DNA from: Palsa-892 sp035555855 | GTDB lineage: Bacteria > Pseudomonadota > Alphaproteobacteria > Rhizobiales > Xanthobacteraceae | Assembly (NCBI GenBank): GCA_035555855.1 | Contig: DATMGD010000002.1 | Location: forward strand, 101,247 to 165,246 | DNA: 64,000 nt | Direction: 5' to 3' | Shown: piece by piece, positions 7,793-15,701 of the stretch | Numbering within the stretch: position 1 is the first letter of the stretch | Layout: every line of letters begins with the position of its first letter | Notes under the pieces: model-generated | Databases searched by the model: none | What the model was told of the DNA's origin: nothing | Seen by the model: only the letters and a program-made list of their open reading frames with translations | Made by a program: the position numbers and the translations under genes

Positions 7793-8929
7793 TCAGCGCG
7801 GTGAAGCGGGAAGCGTGAACGAGACATCGCCCCAAGCGATCTCGCGCGTGAAGCAGGCTTGCAGCCACAGCATCGGAAAACAGACGATCCATAGCAGCTC
7901 CGCGAACGGCGACCGCCATGAATACGGCCAGCCCTTGGCGAGCGCGACACCGGCACCGGCCACGAGCCAAAGCGCAATCGTCGTAAGGAAAACGCAGGCC
8001 GCGCTATAGCCGATGGTGCTTGCGCCCGCAGCGCCCGCAAGCGCCGCGACGAGCGGCGATACACAAAGCTCGATCAGGAAAATACGGGGCGCTTCATGGC
8101 GGCGGCAGAGCGCCCAACGCAGTTGCCGCCGCCAGACGTCCAGCCAGTTTCGCCTGCCGATGGTCTGCTCGACGGTCCCGGCGATTTTGGTTTTCCGCCC
8201 GATGGCGGCGAGCATTTTCGAGATTGCATGATCCTCGCCTACGGCATCGGCACTTTTCGCGATGCCGCCCGCGCGCTCGAAATCGCTGCGCGAAAACAGC
8301 ATCGTCGCGCCGATGCCGAAGCCCATGCGGAACGCGGCTGCTGCCAGCAGAAAGCGGGCGACATAGCCGTTCATTGCCGTGCATTCGTAAAAGGCTGCGA
8401 AATTCTTCGGCGCGATACCGACCGGCACGGAAGCCACAAGGCCGATTTCTCCGCCATAAGCACTTGCCATCTCCGCAAGGCGTCCGGCGGGGAGGCGGAT
8501 GTTCGCGTCCTTGACGACAACGAGATCGTGCCGGGCCGCTGCGAGCGGCAGAGCAAGGTTGTTGATTTTCGGATTCCGGGCAGCGTTCGGATTTTGCGTG
8601 ATGAAGCGTGCCGGAACGGCAGGATAGCGCGCCGCGATGGCGCGTGCCTGCTCGATGGCAGCCGAATGATCCTGTGTCGCCGAAACGAGGAGTTCGAAAT
8701 CCGGGTAGCTTTGCGAGAGCAGCGATACAAAAGCGCTCTCGAACTCCGGCGAGGCCTGGCTCACCGGCACGATGACCGACAACGGCGGCAAGTCACCCGC
8801 GGGCCGTAACGGCGGCCGCGATCGCGCGAGCAGGGCGGCTGCACTGGAGCCCAGAAATATCAGGACGGCAGCGCACCACCACGCCGCGCCGATCAGGGAA
8901 GTTGCGCCCGCCAAATCCATGGCTGTCAT
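7793..8929 (-). CDS. Second ceramide glucosyltransferase-like glycosyltransferase
   Basis: A 378-residue membrane glycosyltransferase. It has an N-terminal hydrophobic anchor (about residues 10-32), a GT-A core with LSVIVPVSQASPEFE and VVVKDANIRLP, and the motif RRQLRWALC near residue 270. Three or so C-terminal membrane segments follow. It resembles the GT at 5263-6384 in length and layout but is clearly diverged, so the two may add successive sugars or act on different lipid acceptors. It is the last gene of a minus-strand run (N-acyltransferase, ACP, KAS, GT) and converges on spt with a 20-bp gap. Confidence 0.8.
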   Translation of the reverse strand: MTAMDLAGATSLIGAAWWCAAVLIFLGSSAAALLARSRPPLRPAGDLPPLSVIVPVSQASPEFESAFVSLLSQSYPDFELLVSATQDHSAAIEQARAIAARYPAVPARFITQNPNAARNPKINNLALPLAAARHDLVVVKDANIRLPAGRLAEMASAYGGEIGLVASVPVGIAPKNFAAFYECTAMNGYVARFLLAAAAFRMGFGIGATMLFSRSDFERAGGIAKSADAVGEDHAISKMLAAIGRKTKIAGTVEQTIGRRNWLDVWRRQLRWALCRRHEAPRIFLIELCVSPLVAALAGAAGASTIGYSAACVFLTTIALWLVAGAGVALAKGWPYSWRSPFAELLWIVCFPMLWLQACFTREIAWGDVSFTLPASPR

Positions 8930-8954
8930 TTAGCACAGGAAGCCCGTGGGCTGT

Positions 8955-10169
8955 TTAGGCAGGCTGCTTCACGACGATGGCCGCGTTCAGCCCGCCGAAC
9001 GCGAAAGAATTCGACATTGCGGCGCGGATCGCATGCTTCCGCCCCTGGTTCGGCACCGGGTCGAGGGCGCATTTCGGGTCGGCCTCAAGCCAGTTGATCG
9101 TCGGCGGCACGAAGCCCTCGCGCATGGCATTGATCGTGATGATCAGCTCGAGCGCGGCGGAAGCGCCGATGGCGTGTCCGTGGATCGGCTTCGTTGACGA
9201 AACCGGAATTTTAGCGAGCCGCTCGCCGAAAATCTTTTTCAGCGCCGCGGTCTCGACGACATCGTTGATGACGGTGCCGGTGCCGTGCGCGTTGACGTAA
9301 TCGATGGCATCGGGTCCGAGGCCCGCGTTCTCGATCGCATTGCGCATCGTCGCAGCCGCGCCTTCGGGGTCGGGCCGCACAAGATCTCTCGCGTCGCTCG
9401 ACGTTCCATAGCCGGCGATCTCCGCAAGAATCTTTGCGCCGCGCGCCTCAGCGGTCTTCGCGTTTTCCAGTACGAGAATGCCGGAGCCTTCGCCGATCGT
9501 CATGCCGGATCGCTTGATGGAAAACGGCCGGCAGAAATCCGGCGTGAGCACGCGCAACAGCTCCCATCCTCGGATATAACTCGCCGCGATGCTCGCTTCG
9601 CTACCGCCGACGATCGCATAATCAACGGCGCCGGATCTCACGAGTGAAGCGCCGACACCGATTGCCTGGTTCGCCGAGGAGCATGCGCTTGAGACGGCAA
9701 ACGCCGGTCCCGTGCAGCCATAACGCATGCTGATGTGGCAGGCTGCTGCGTTGCTCATCACGCGCGGAATGGTCATCGGGTTCATGCGCGTTTTGGCGAC
9801 ATAATAAAGATGCATCATGTCGTCGAGCGTCGTGAAGCCGCCCACACCGGTGCCGATGATCACGGCCGCGCGCTCGCCTAGGCGCTGCTCGCGCGGCAAA
9901 TTCGCCTGCGTCATCGCTTCATCGGCTGCAACGGCGGCAAACTGGCTGAAGCGATCGGTCATGGCGACCGTCGTCGCATCGAGGTGAGCCGCGGGATCGA
10001 AATTCTTTACCTGCGCGGCGATCTTGATCGTGTTCTGGCCCGGCCGGTCGAGTTCGATAGGGCCGATCGACGATTGTCCGTCGCGGGCAGCTTTCCAGAG
10101 CGCAGCCGTGCCGATGCCGGCACCGGACACCGCGCCCATGCCTGTAACGACGACTTTTTCAGGAGGCAC
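8955..10169 (-). CDS. Beta-ketoacyl-ACP synthase (FabF-like)
   Basis: A 404-residue condensing enzyme of the FabF/KAS II type. The catalytic triad is intact: Cys163 in VSSACSSANQAIG, His295 in NAHGTGT and His332 in KPIHGHAIGAS. The terminal SNSFAFGGLNA is also typical. It would extend an acyl chain on a carrier protein by decarboxylative Claisen condensation. Its start overlaps the ACP stop by 11 bp, which indicates translational coupling with a dedicated carrier. In this context it probably makes the special acyl chain used to build the sphingoid base or the N-acyl group; this is inference. A general FabF elsewhere is assumed. Confidence 0.85.
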   Translation of the reverse strand: MPPEKVVVTGMGAVSGAGIGTAALWKAARDGQSSIGPIELDRPGQNTIKIAAQVKNFDPAAHLDATTVAMTDRFSQFAAVAADEAMTQANLPREQRLGERAAVIIGTGVGGFTTLDDMMHLYYVAKTRMNPMTIPRVMSNAAACHISMRYGCTGPAFAVSSACSSANQAIGVGASLVRSGAVDYAIVGGSEASIAASYIRGWELLRVLTPDFCRPFSIKRSGMTIGEGSGILVLENAKTAEARGAKILAEIAGYGTSSDARDLVRPDPEGAAATMRNAIENAGLGPDAIDYVNAHGTGTVINDVVETAALKKIFGERLAKIPVSSTKPIHGHAIGASAALELIITINAMREGFVPPTINWLEADPKCALDPVPNQGRKHAIRAAMSNSFAFGGLNAAIVVKQPA

Positions 10170-10443
10170 TTTTCTGCTTTTCCGCGACGATGCGATCGAC
10201 CACTTGATTGATGAATCCCTCGAGGTTTTTCGCCTCGCTCAGCTTCTCATCGATGGGTACGTAAACGCCGAATTTCTCTTCGATCGACATCAGGACCATC
10301 ATGATATCGACCGACTGAATACCGAGGCTTTCGAGGGTGGCGTCCGGCTTGATCGCGCTGCGATCGACCATTCCGTCGCTTACGAAAAGGTCAACCAGCT
10401 GTTGTTCGATTTCGGTCCGGTCCTGTGTGATGCTGCCTGACAT
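10159..10443 (-). CDS. Acyl carrier protein
   Basis: A 94-residue acidic protein. It has the phosphopantetheine attachment serine (Ser44) in LGIQSVDIMMVL and helices typical of acyl carrier proteins (MVLMSIEEKFGVYVP). It differs from housekeeping AcpP (LGADSLD motif and shorter length), so it is probably a specialised carrier. It is the partner of the adjacent KAS, with 11 bp of overlap. Caulobacter sphingolipid synthesis uses a dedicated carrier (AcpR), and this gene could be its counterpart. The 121 bp upstream are A/T-rich and may hold a promoter. Confidence 0.85.
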   Translation of the reverse strand: MSGSITQDRTEIEQQLVDLFVSDGMVDRSAIKPDATLESLGIQSVDIMMVLMSIEEKFGVYVPIDEKLSEAKNLEGFINQVVDRIVAEKQKSAS

Positions 10444-10564
10444 GACACCCTATCAGTTGGAGAATCGGAAAATTGAGCCTGCGTGGAACTTTTTTAGATG
10501 GAACCCAAAATCCGCGGCAGGGCAAGCCTTTCATCGCGGGTGATTGTTGCAACTAAAGATTTAA

Positions 10565-11683
10565 TCATGGCAAAATTTCTTTCTCGAATACGCCGTATGT
10601 TGCGCCAGCCGAAAAATGAAAGCGTTGCAACAAGCTAATAAATGCCACGTTGCTCTCAAGAATCCACGAGCACGTAAGTTTCTCCCCCCCATAACGCCTC
10701 ACGCGCCGAACGGTTTCCATCAAAAGGAACTCGCCAAGGCCGCTATGATGGCGGACTTGCCTGCCACCGATGAAGACCAGCCGGAAACTCCGGTACCGCT
10801 GCCGCCGCAGCCGCCAGGCAAGCTTGAGCCAGCCGAAAAGACCGGGTGAGGCGCCCAGATCCGCCGTGACATCGAAGAGGTTCGGCAGCGTCAGGGCAAA
10901 TCCGACGGGTTCATTTCGGTCGCAGGCGAAAAGCGCCATTTCCTCGATCAGAAGCGGTTTGAAGGAGCGGGCGAGGCCTTCGGTATCGGCCGTTGTGCCG
11001 GGCACGAAACCCCAGTTTCTTTGCCAGCCGTCGTTATAGATGGACCGCGCGATTTCCATTTCGGTTTGGAAGTCGCTGAGCCGCATATCGCGAGCAGTAA
11101 AATTTTGCGGTGCGGAATTTTTATGACTTAGCTCGTCATCGGTTATTTTCGACAGGTCGAGCTCGAACGAGAAAAGCCTCATCGCGGTCCGGTAGCCGGC
11201 AGCCGCGACATGCCGATGCAGGTACTCCGGATGCCACGGCATGAGGATCATCGGCGCCCGCGTCTGGCCATCGATCAGCATGCCGCTCTCGCCGTTGATC
11301 GAAAGAATGAACGGCCCGCGAATGGTGTGCCGGCCTCGTTCGCGTAACCAGGTCTCCGCCGTGTGCAAAAGGAGCGCGACGACTTCGCGGTCATCGATCG
11401 CGTCGAGGCAACCGAACATTCCAAAGCCGGGCGGCGTATCGGGACCTTCGACATCGTCGATCTGCGCCGAGATGCGTCCCACTGCGCGGCCGTCACGGCG
11501 CGCAATCCAGTAGGCAGCCTGCCCATGCGAGAAGAACGGGCTCTTTTTCGGGTCGATCAACTCGCGCCGTTCGGCATCGAGCGGCGGGATATATCCCGCC
11601 ATGCCCCCGTACAGTTGGCGCGGCAGCCTGATAAACTCGCGAAGCCGAGCCCGGCCATCAACCTGTTCGACGGTTAAACGCAT
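10565..11683 (-). CDS. GNAT-type N-acyltransferase, candidate bacterial ceramide synthase
   Basis: A 372-residue protein of the large GNAT-like family that includes E. coli YghO. It starts with a region rich in aromatic and proline residues (FIRLPRQLYGGMAGYIPPL) and has a central IRGPFILSINGESGMLIDG segment. The C-terminal half looks like a GNAT fold, with GLGEFLLMETVRRVRRYG and WILESNVAFISLLQRF. The bacterial ceramide synthase identified in Caulobacter is a GNAT-superfamily N-acyltransferase encoded near spt. This gene fits in family type and context, but the specific assignment is inference. It heads the minus-strand run that continues with ACP, KAS and GT, and it diverges from the ABC-2 exporter genes. 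Its coding region appears less GC-rich than the neighbours. Confidence 0.65.
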   Translation of the reverse strand: MRLTVEQVDGRARLREFIRLPRQLYGGMAGYIPPLDAERRELIDPKKSPFFSHGQAAYWIARRDGRAVGRISAQIDDVEGPDTPPGFGMFGCLDAIDDREVVALLLHTAETWLRERGRHTIRGPFILSINGESGMLIDGQTRAPMILMPWHPEYLHRHVAAAGYRTAMRLFSFELDLSKITDDELSHKNSAPQNFTARDMRLSDFQTEMEIARSIYNDGWQRNWGFVPGTTADTEGLARSFKPLLIEEMALFACDRNEPVGFALTLPNLFDVTADLGASPGLFGWLKLAWRLRRQRYRSFRLVFIGGRQVRHHSGLGEFLLMETVRRVRRYGGEKLTCSWILESNVAFISLLQRFHFSAGATYGVFEKEILP

Positions 11684-11847
11684 GATCCGGGCTGAAGAAA
11701 TGACTGAGATGGCGATAGTGGACGAAAAGGGCGCTGCTTGCTACGCCATGCCGTCCTGATTTCCAAGGGTGGCCAGCCGGACAGGGTAAAGCGGATGGAA
11801 CGGTTTTCCGTGGTCACGGATAGCCTAAAGGCAATGTGGATTTTTAA

Positions 11848-12714
11848 GTGTCTGTTTCCATAAAAACCAAGGCCCGCGTGAAAGTTGCCGCTCATCGGCG
11901 CGGCAGCGAAAAAGGGCTCGTTCATTTTCTGATCGTGCCTTTTTACAACGCGCTGCAATACCGTGAATTGATCCGCGTAGTGCTCGGGCGCGAATTGTAC
12001 CAGCGCTTTCGTGCTTCCTATTTCGGCTGGATTTGGGCGGTTCTGACGCCGCTCCTGATGCTGTTCATCTTCACGGCGGTGTCTTCGAGCATTCTGAAGA
12101 TCGGAGGAGATACCGAGGTTAATTTCGCGCTGTCGATGTTCATCGGCTTGCTCTACTTTAATCTGTTCGCCGAATTGATGACGCGCGCGCCGCTTCTCCT
12201 GACGGAGCACGTCAATTTCATCAAGAAGTCTATATTCCCCAGCGAGATTCTGGCCTGGACGTCGATGCTGCGTTCGCTGACCTATGCCGGTATCGGCTTT
12301 GTCGTTTATCTGGCCTTTCAGCTTTACATCGCAGGGACCATTCCGCTTGCGGCTCTGTTGCTGCCGTTCATTCTCATTCCGTTATTTCTTTTGCTGCTCG
12401 GCCTGGTCTGGTTTTTCTCGGCGCTCGGTGCCTTCACACGCGACATTGCATTCATGATGGCGGCGGTCATGCCGGCGTTCATGTTCGTGACCCCCGTCTT
12501 TTACACCGTCATCGGGCAGCCGCTCGAGGTGAAGCTAATGGCCTACATCAATCCGCTCTCGCCCTATGTGGAGATGACGCGCGAAATCCTGTTGATCGGG
12601 CGTCTTCCCGATTTGATGACGTTCCTGATTGCCTGGTGCGTTGCCGTCGTCGTTTTTTACGCCGGCTATTCTTTTTTCATGCGTTTCCGGAGCGTTGCGG
12701 TCGATGTCATCTGA
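11848..12714 (+). CDS. ABC-2 type exporter permease (polysaccharide/glycolipid export family)
   Basis: A 288-residue integral membrane protein with about six membrane helices. It starts with a cytoplasmic segment ending in LIRVVLGRELYQRFRASYFGWIWAVLTP, the hallmark of ABC-2 permeases of the Wzm/KpsM/TagG type. These work with an ATPase to move lipid-linked saccharides across the inner membrane. A GTG at 11848 is the outermost start; the first 20 residues are basic. The partner ATPase gene overlaps its last 11 bp. The surrounding sphingolipid genes suggest a glycosphingolipid or other glycolipid as cargo, but that is inference. Confidence 0.82.
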   Translation: MSVSIKTKARVKVAAHRRGSEKGLVHFLIVPFYNALQYRELIRVVLGRELYQRFRASYFGWIWAVLTPLLMLFIFTAVSSSILKIGGDTEVNFALSMFIGLLYFNLFAELMTRAPLLLTEHVNFIKKSIFPSEILAWTSMLRSLTYAGIGFVVYLAFQLYIAGTIPLAALLLPFILIPLFLLLLGLVWFFSALGAFTRDIAFMMAAVMPAFMFVTPVFYTVIGQPLEVKLMAYINPLSPYVEMTREILLIGRLPDLMTFLIAWCVAVVVFYAGYSFFMRFRSVAVDVI

Positions 12715-13474
12715 TTGGATGATCCGCTGCACCAATGTCGGCAAGGCGTATCAGATCTACGCCGTGTACGATCATCGGCTGATGCAGATGCTGTTCGGAC
12801 GCTTCAAGAAATTCTATCAGGATTTCTGGGTGCTGCGTAACATCAGCTTCGAGGTGAAGCGCGGCGAATGCGTCGGCGTCATGGGCCGTAACGGTGCCGG
12901 CAAGACGACGCTGCTCCAGCTCATTTGCGGCATCACCGAACCGACACACGGCGAGATTCTCACCCGCGGCCGGATCGCGCCGGTGCTGGCGCTCGGCTCG
13001 GCGTTCGATCTCGACCTGACGGGGCGGGAAAACGTACTGGTCGGCGGCGCCGTTCTCGGCCTCAAGCGCGCGCGTATTCTGAAGCTGATGAACTCGATCC
13101 AGGAATTTTCCGGCATCGGCGAGTTCTTCGACCGGCCGGTGAAGTTCTATTCGAGCGGTATGGCGGCGCGGCTGGCATTCGCGATCTGCGCCCATGTCGA
13201 CGCAGACATTCTGATTATCGACGAAGCGCTGGCGGTGGGCGACGAGGCCTTTCAGGAGAAATGTCTGAAATTTATCGATGATTTCCGCGCCAGAGGTACG
13301 GTTTTTTTCGTCTCGCACAGCGCGAAGCAAATCGAAAGCCTCTGCAGCCGGGTGATCTGGATCGAGAACGGAGCCGTTCGCGAGATTGGCGATCCGGAAG
13401 AGATCACCAGGAAATATCAAAAAGCGCTGGTGCAGGAGAAAGACGACTCCGCGCGCTTCCATATCGGCAACTAA
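12704..13474 (+). CDS. ABC exporter ATPase (KpsT/Wzt type)
   Basis: A 256-residue ATPase. It has Walker A GRNGAGKTT (61-69), an unusual signature YSSGMAARL as in KpsT/Wzt/TagH exporters, Walker B ILIIDEALAVGDEAFQEKC, and switch His in FFVSHS. The start at 12704 (MSSDWMIRC) overlaps the permease stop, which indicates translational coupling. It has no C-terminal O-antigen-binding extension, so it resembles KpsT more than long Wzt proteins. It would energise export of a lipid or lipid-linked glycan with the adjacent permease. The next gene is convergent 60 bp away. Confidence 0.85.
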   Translation: MSSDWMIRCTNVGKAYQIYAVYDHRLMQMLFGRFKKFYQDFWVLRNISFEVKRGECVGVMGRNGAGKTTLLQLICGITEPTHGEILTRGRIAPVLALGSAFDLDLTGRENVLVGGAVLGLKRARILKLMNSIQEFSGIGEFFDRPVKFYSSGMAARLAFAICAHVDADILIIDEALAVGDEAFQEKCLKFIDDFRARGTVFFVSHSAKQIESLCSRVIWIENGAVREIGDPEEITRKYQKALVQEKDDSARFHIGN

Positions 13475-13533
13475 CGCCTTCCCGAGCGAAGCGGCAGCGG
13501 CTCGCGTGAAGAAAACGCGGTAAACCGAAGATA

Positions 13534-14700
13534 CTATCCGCGGGCGAGGATCGCTCTTTTTGCTGCTACCGCCGCACGCCGCCGTGGCCGCCGCATCGCG
13601 TACCAGAACAGGAATATCGAAATCAGCATTTGCAGCACGATTGCGCCTGCCACGATGAACGCGAGCGTCGTGCCCTGGCTGCTTGCGAATTCGGCGGCGA
13701 GCACAAGCATGAAGTGAACGAACAAGATGCCGCATAACACGATCGCGGCCGTGAGTTTGCTGCTTCGTCCGGTATTGCCGCCGTAGAGATTGATGAGCGC
13801 GAGCCCCAGCATGGTGTGCGCGAGCGCGAGGATCGGAATGCCGAAGCGCTCCAGTGCTTCGCTCGTCCACTGCGAGAGCTGCCGGGGGTCGTTTTTGATT
13901 TTTTCATAGCTGGCGAAGAATTCCCGCAGCGGCATTTCGAAAAAGCCGGTCCATTTTCGCTTGGGGAAATTCTCGCCGGCAAGACCGGTCGGCCGCGTGA
14001 TCTGGGTGAAGGCGACGGTGTCGCCGTCGGTGCCTTGTTTGCGGTACTGGATATGGCCGTTTCGCAGAATGATCCAGCTTTCGTCGGTGCGGCGCTCGAA
14101 GATCGCATCATCGGCGAAGATCACTTCTTCTTCGCCGCTGCTGTCGATATCGCGCATGAAGACGCCTTTGATCCAGTTCTTGTTGAGACGCTCGTCGTAC
14201 TGGATGACGCGGCGCCCGCCGTTCAGCGTGTAGAATCGCTGCGGCTCGATCAGGCTCGGGCTGAGATCGTTCTCGATCAGGTAAACGACGTTCTCGATCT
14301 GCGTCGCACCGCGCGGCGAAACCTCGCAGGAGACGGCGTAACCGAGCATCGTCGCCAGAATGGCGATAAAGAACGCCGGCAGGCGGACATTCAGCGTGGA
14401 GAGGCCCGCAGTATAAAGAGTGGTCAGCGTGCCTTCGGTCGCAAACTCGCTATAGGCCCAGGTGTTCGCAAGGCCGACGACGACAGGAAGCGTGATGTAG
14501 AAGATGGTCGGCGCGAGCCCCATCATCGCCGGCCACACCAGTTCCGAGGAAAGCGCCGAGCGCGGCAACTGGCTGATCAACTGAATCATCAGCACCGGCA
14601 CGAATACCGCGAGCAGCATCAGAAACGACGTGAACAGGAGCCGTTTTGTGAGATAAATCTGGGCGGTCGAAATCATTGGCGCTTTCGGCGTATTGCTCAC
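13534..14700 (-). CDS. LptF/LptG family permease (single, unpaired)
   Basis: A 388-residue protein of the YjgP/YjgQ family. It has about three N-terminal membrane helices (first at residues 15-40), a periplasmic beta-rich region (about 130-270, including RRVIQYDERLNKNWIKGVFM) and three C-terminal helices, then a basic tail (RRPRRRAAVAAK). LptF and LptG normally occur as adjacent genes that form the heterodimeric permease of the LPS transporter. Here a single copy lies between a lipid exporter and a ceramidase, with no LptG neighbour. It may pair with itself or a distant partner and move a lipid other than LPS. The cargo is inferred from context only. Confidence 0.82.
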   Translation of the reverse strand: MSNTPKAPMISTAQIYLTKRLLFTSFLMLLAVFVPVLMIQLISQLPRSALSSELVWPAMMGLAPTIFYITLPVVVGLANTWAYSEFATEGTLTTLYTAGLSTLNVRLPAFFIAILATMLGYAVSCEVSPRGATQIENVVYLIENDLSPSLIEPQRFYTLNGGRRVIQYDERLNKNWIKGVFMRDIDSSGEEEVIFADDAIFERRTDESWIILRNGHIQYRKQGTDGDTVAFTQITRPTGLAGENFPKRKWTGFFEMPLREFFASYEKIKNDPRQLSQWTSEALERFGIPILALAHTMLGLALINLYGGNTGRSSKLTAAIVLCGILFVHFMLVLAAEFASSQGTTLAFIVAGAIVLQMLISIFLFWYAMRRPRRRAAVAAKRAILARG

Positions 14701-14820
14701 CCGAGCGTATTCTTCGCGGGCATCCTACAGCTACAGAGCTGGCCCGTGGTAGCGAAGGCTGGAAGAATGCGCCAAATTGCCTGTCGCCAATGAACGATCC
14801 ATGAAGAATAACGTCTTTCC

Positions 14821-15630
14821 ATGCATAACCGTTTTTCCCTGTTTCTTGCTGCGATCGTCTGGACGGGCCTCTTATCGGTAGCGTTTGGCTTTGCTTTCAT
14901 GCAGGGCTGGTTCGGGTCCACCAGCGAAGCCAACCGCTATTTTTGCGAATATGCGCGTAGTGGATTGCTGCGGGAGCCGGCCAACACGGTGAGCAATCTT
15001 GCCTTCGTCGTGAGCGGCCTCATTATGGCATGGCAGGCGGAAAGGGATTTCCGCCACAAGCGCAGTAATCCTTTTGCGCAAAAGCCGCTGCTGGTTTTTC
15101 TGTTCTCGGCATTCTCGATTTTTCTCGGCTTCGGTTCGGCCGCCTTGCACGGCAGCGAAACGGATCTTGGCGGCGAGCTTGATTTGCTGGGCATGTACTT
15201 TACCGCGGCCTTCATGGTGGCTCATGCGGTGCGGCGTTTTTTCGGCTGGAGCTGGAGCGCTTTTGTCACTGTTTTCTTGTTCGGCGTGTTGTTTTGCAAA
15301 GCCGCGGGCCTTTACTCGCAGATCGCCGTTCCGGTTGTAAGCTATACGGGCAGCGCGGCGTTTGCTTTGTTGATTGTGATCGCGACCGCGTTCGAGGTGG
15401 CCAATTCGCTGACGCAAAAGGTACGGCGCGAGGACAAGTGGGGCGTTTATGCCGCGATTTCTTTTGTCGTCGCGTTTGCGATCTGGAATCTCGGCCGCAA
15501 CGATCATCCGTCCTGTGATCCCGTATCCTGGCTTCAGCCCCATGCGATCTGGCATCTTCTGTTCGCGCTGGCGCTCTATTTCGTATTTCGCTTGTATGCG
15601 AGCGAAAAGGCACCCGAGATCAAGACATGA
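14821..15630 (+). CDS. Ceramidase-family (CREST) membrane hydrolase
   Basis: A 269-residue protein with about seven membrane helices and the alkaline ceramidase/CREST motifs in order. These are FCEYARSGLLREPANTVSN with Glu43, GSAALHGSETD with Ser106 and His110, Asp121 in GGELDLLGMY, and the HxxxH pair His241/His245 in LQPHAIWHLLF. Spacings agree with human ACER3, where one early and two late histidines hold zinc and Ser77, His81 and Asp92 are spaced as Ser106, His110 and Asp121 are here. It would hydrolyse ceramide to a sphingoid base and fatty acid. All expected catalytic residues are present, so I expect an active enzyme. The flanking LptF-like and LptC-like genes and nearby spt support a sphingolipid role. 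Confidence 0.85.
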   Translation: MHNRFSLFLAAIVWTGLLSVAFGFAFMQGWFGSTSEANRYFCEYARSGLLREPANTVSNLAFVVSGLIMAWQAERDFRHKRSNPFAQKPLLVFLFSAFSIFLGFGSAALHGSETDLGGELDLLGMYFTAAFMVAHAVRRFFGWSWSAFVTVFLFGVLFCKAAGLYSQIAVPVVSYTGSAAFALLIVIATAFEVANSLTQKVRREDKWGVYAAISFVVAFAIWNLGRNDHPSCDPVSWLQPHAIWHLLFALALYFVFRLYASEKAPEIKT

Positions 15631-15701
15631 CGAAATCAAGCGTTCCCGGCCTGTCATGTCACCGCATGGATTGAGCACGCAGGCGAGGTTATGCTGAAGC
15701 G

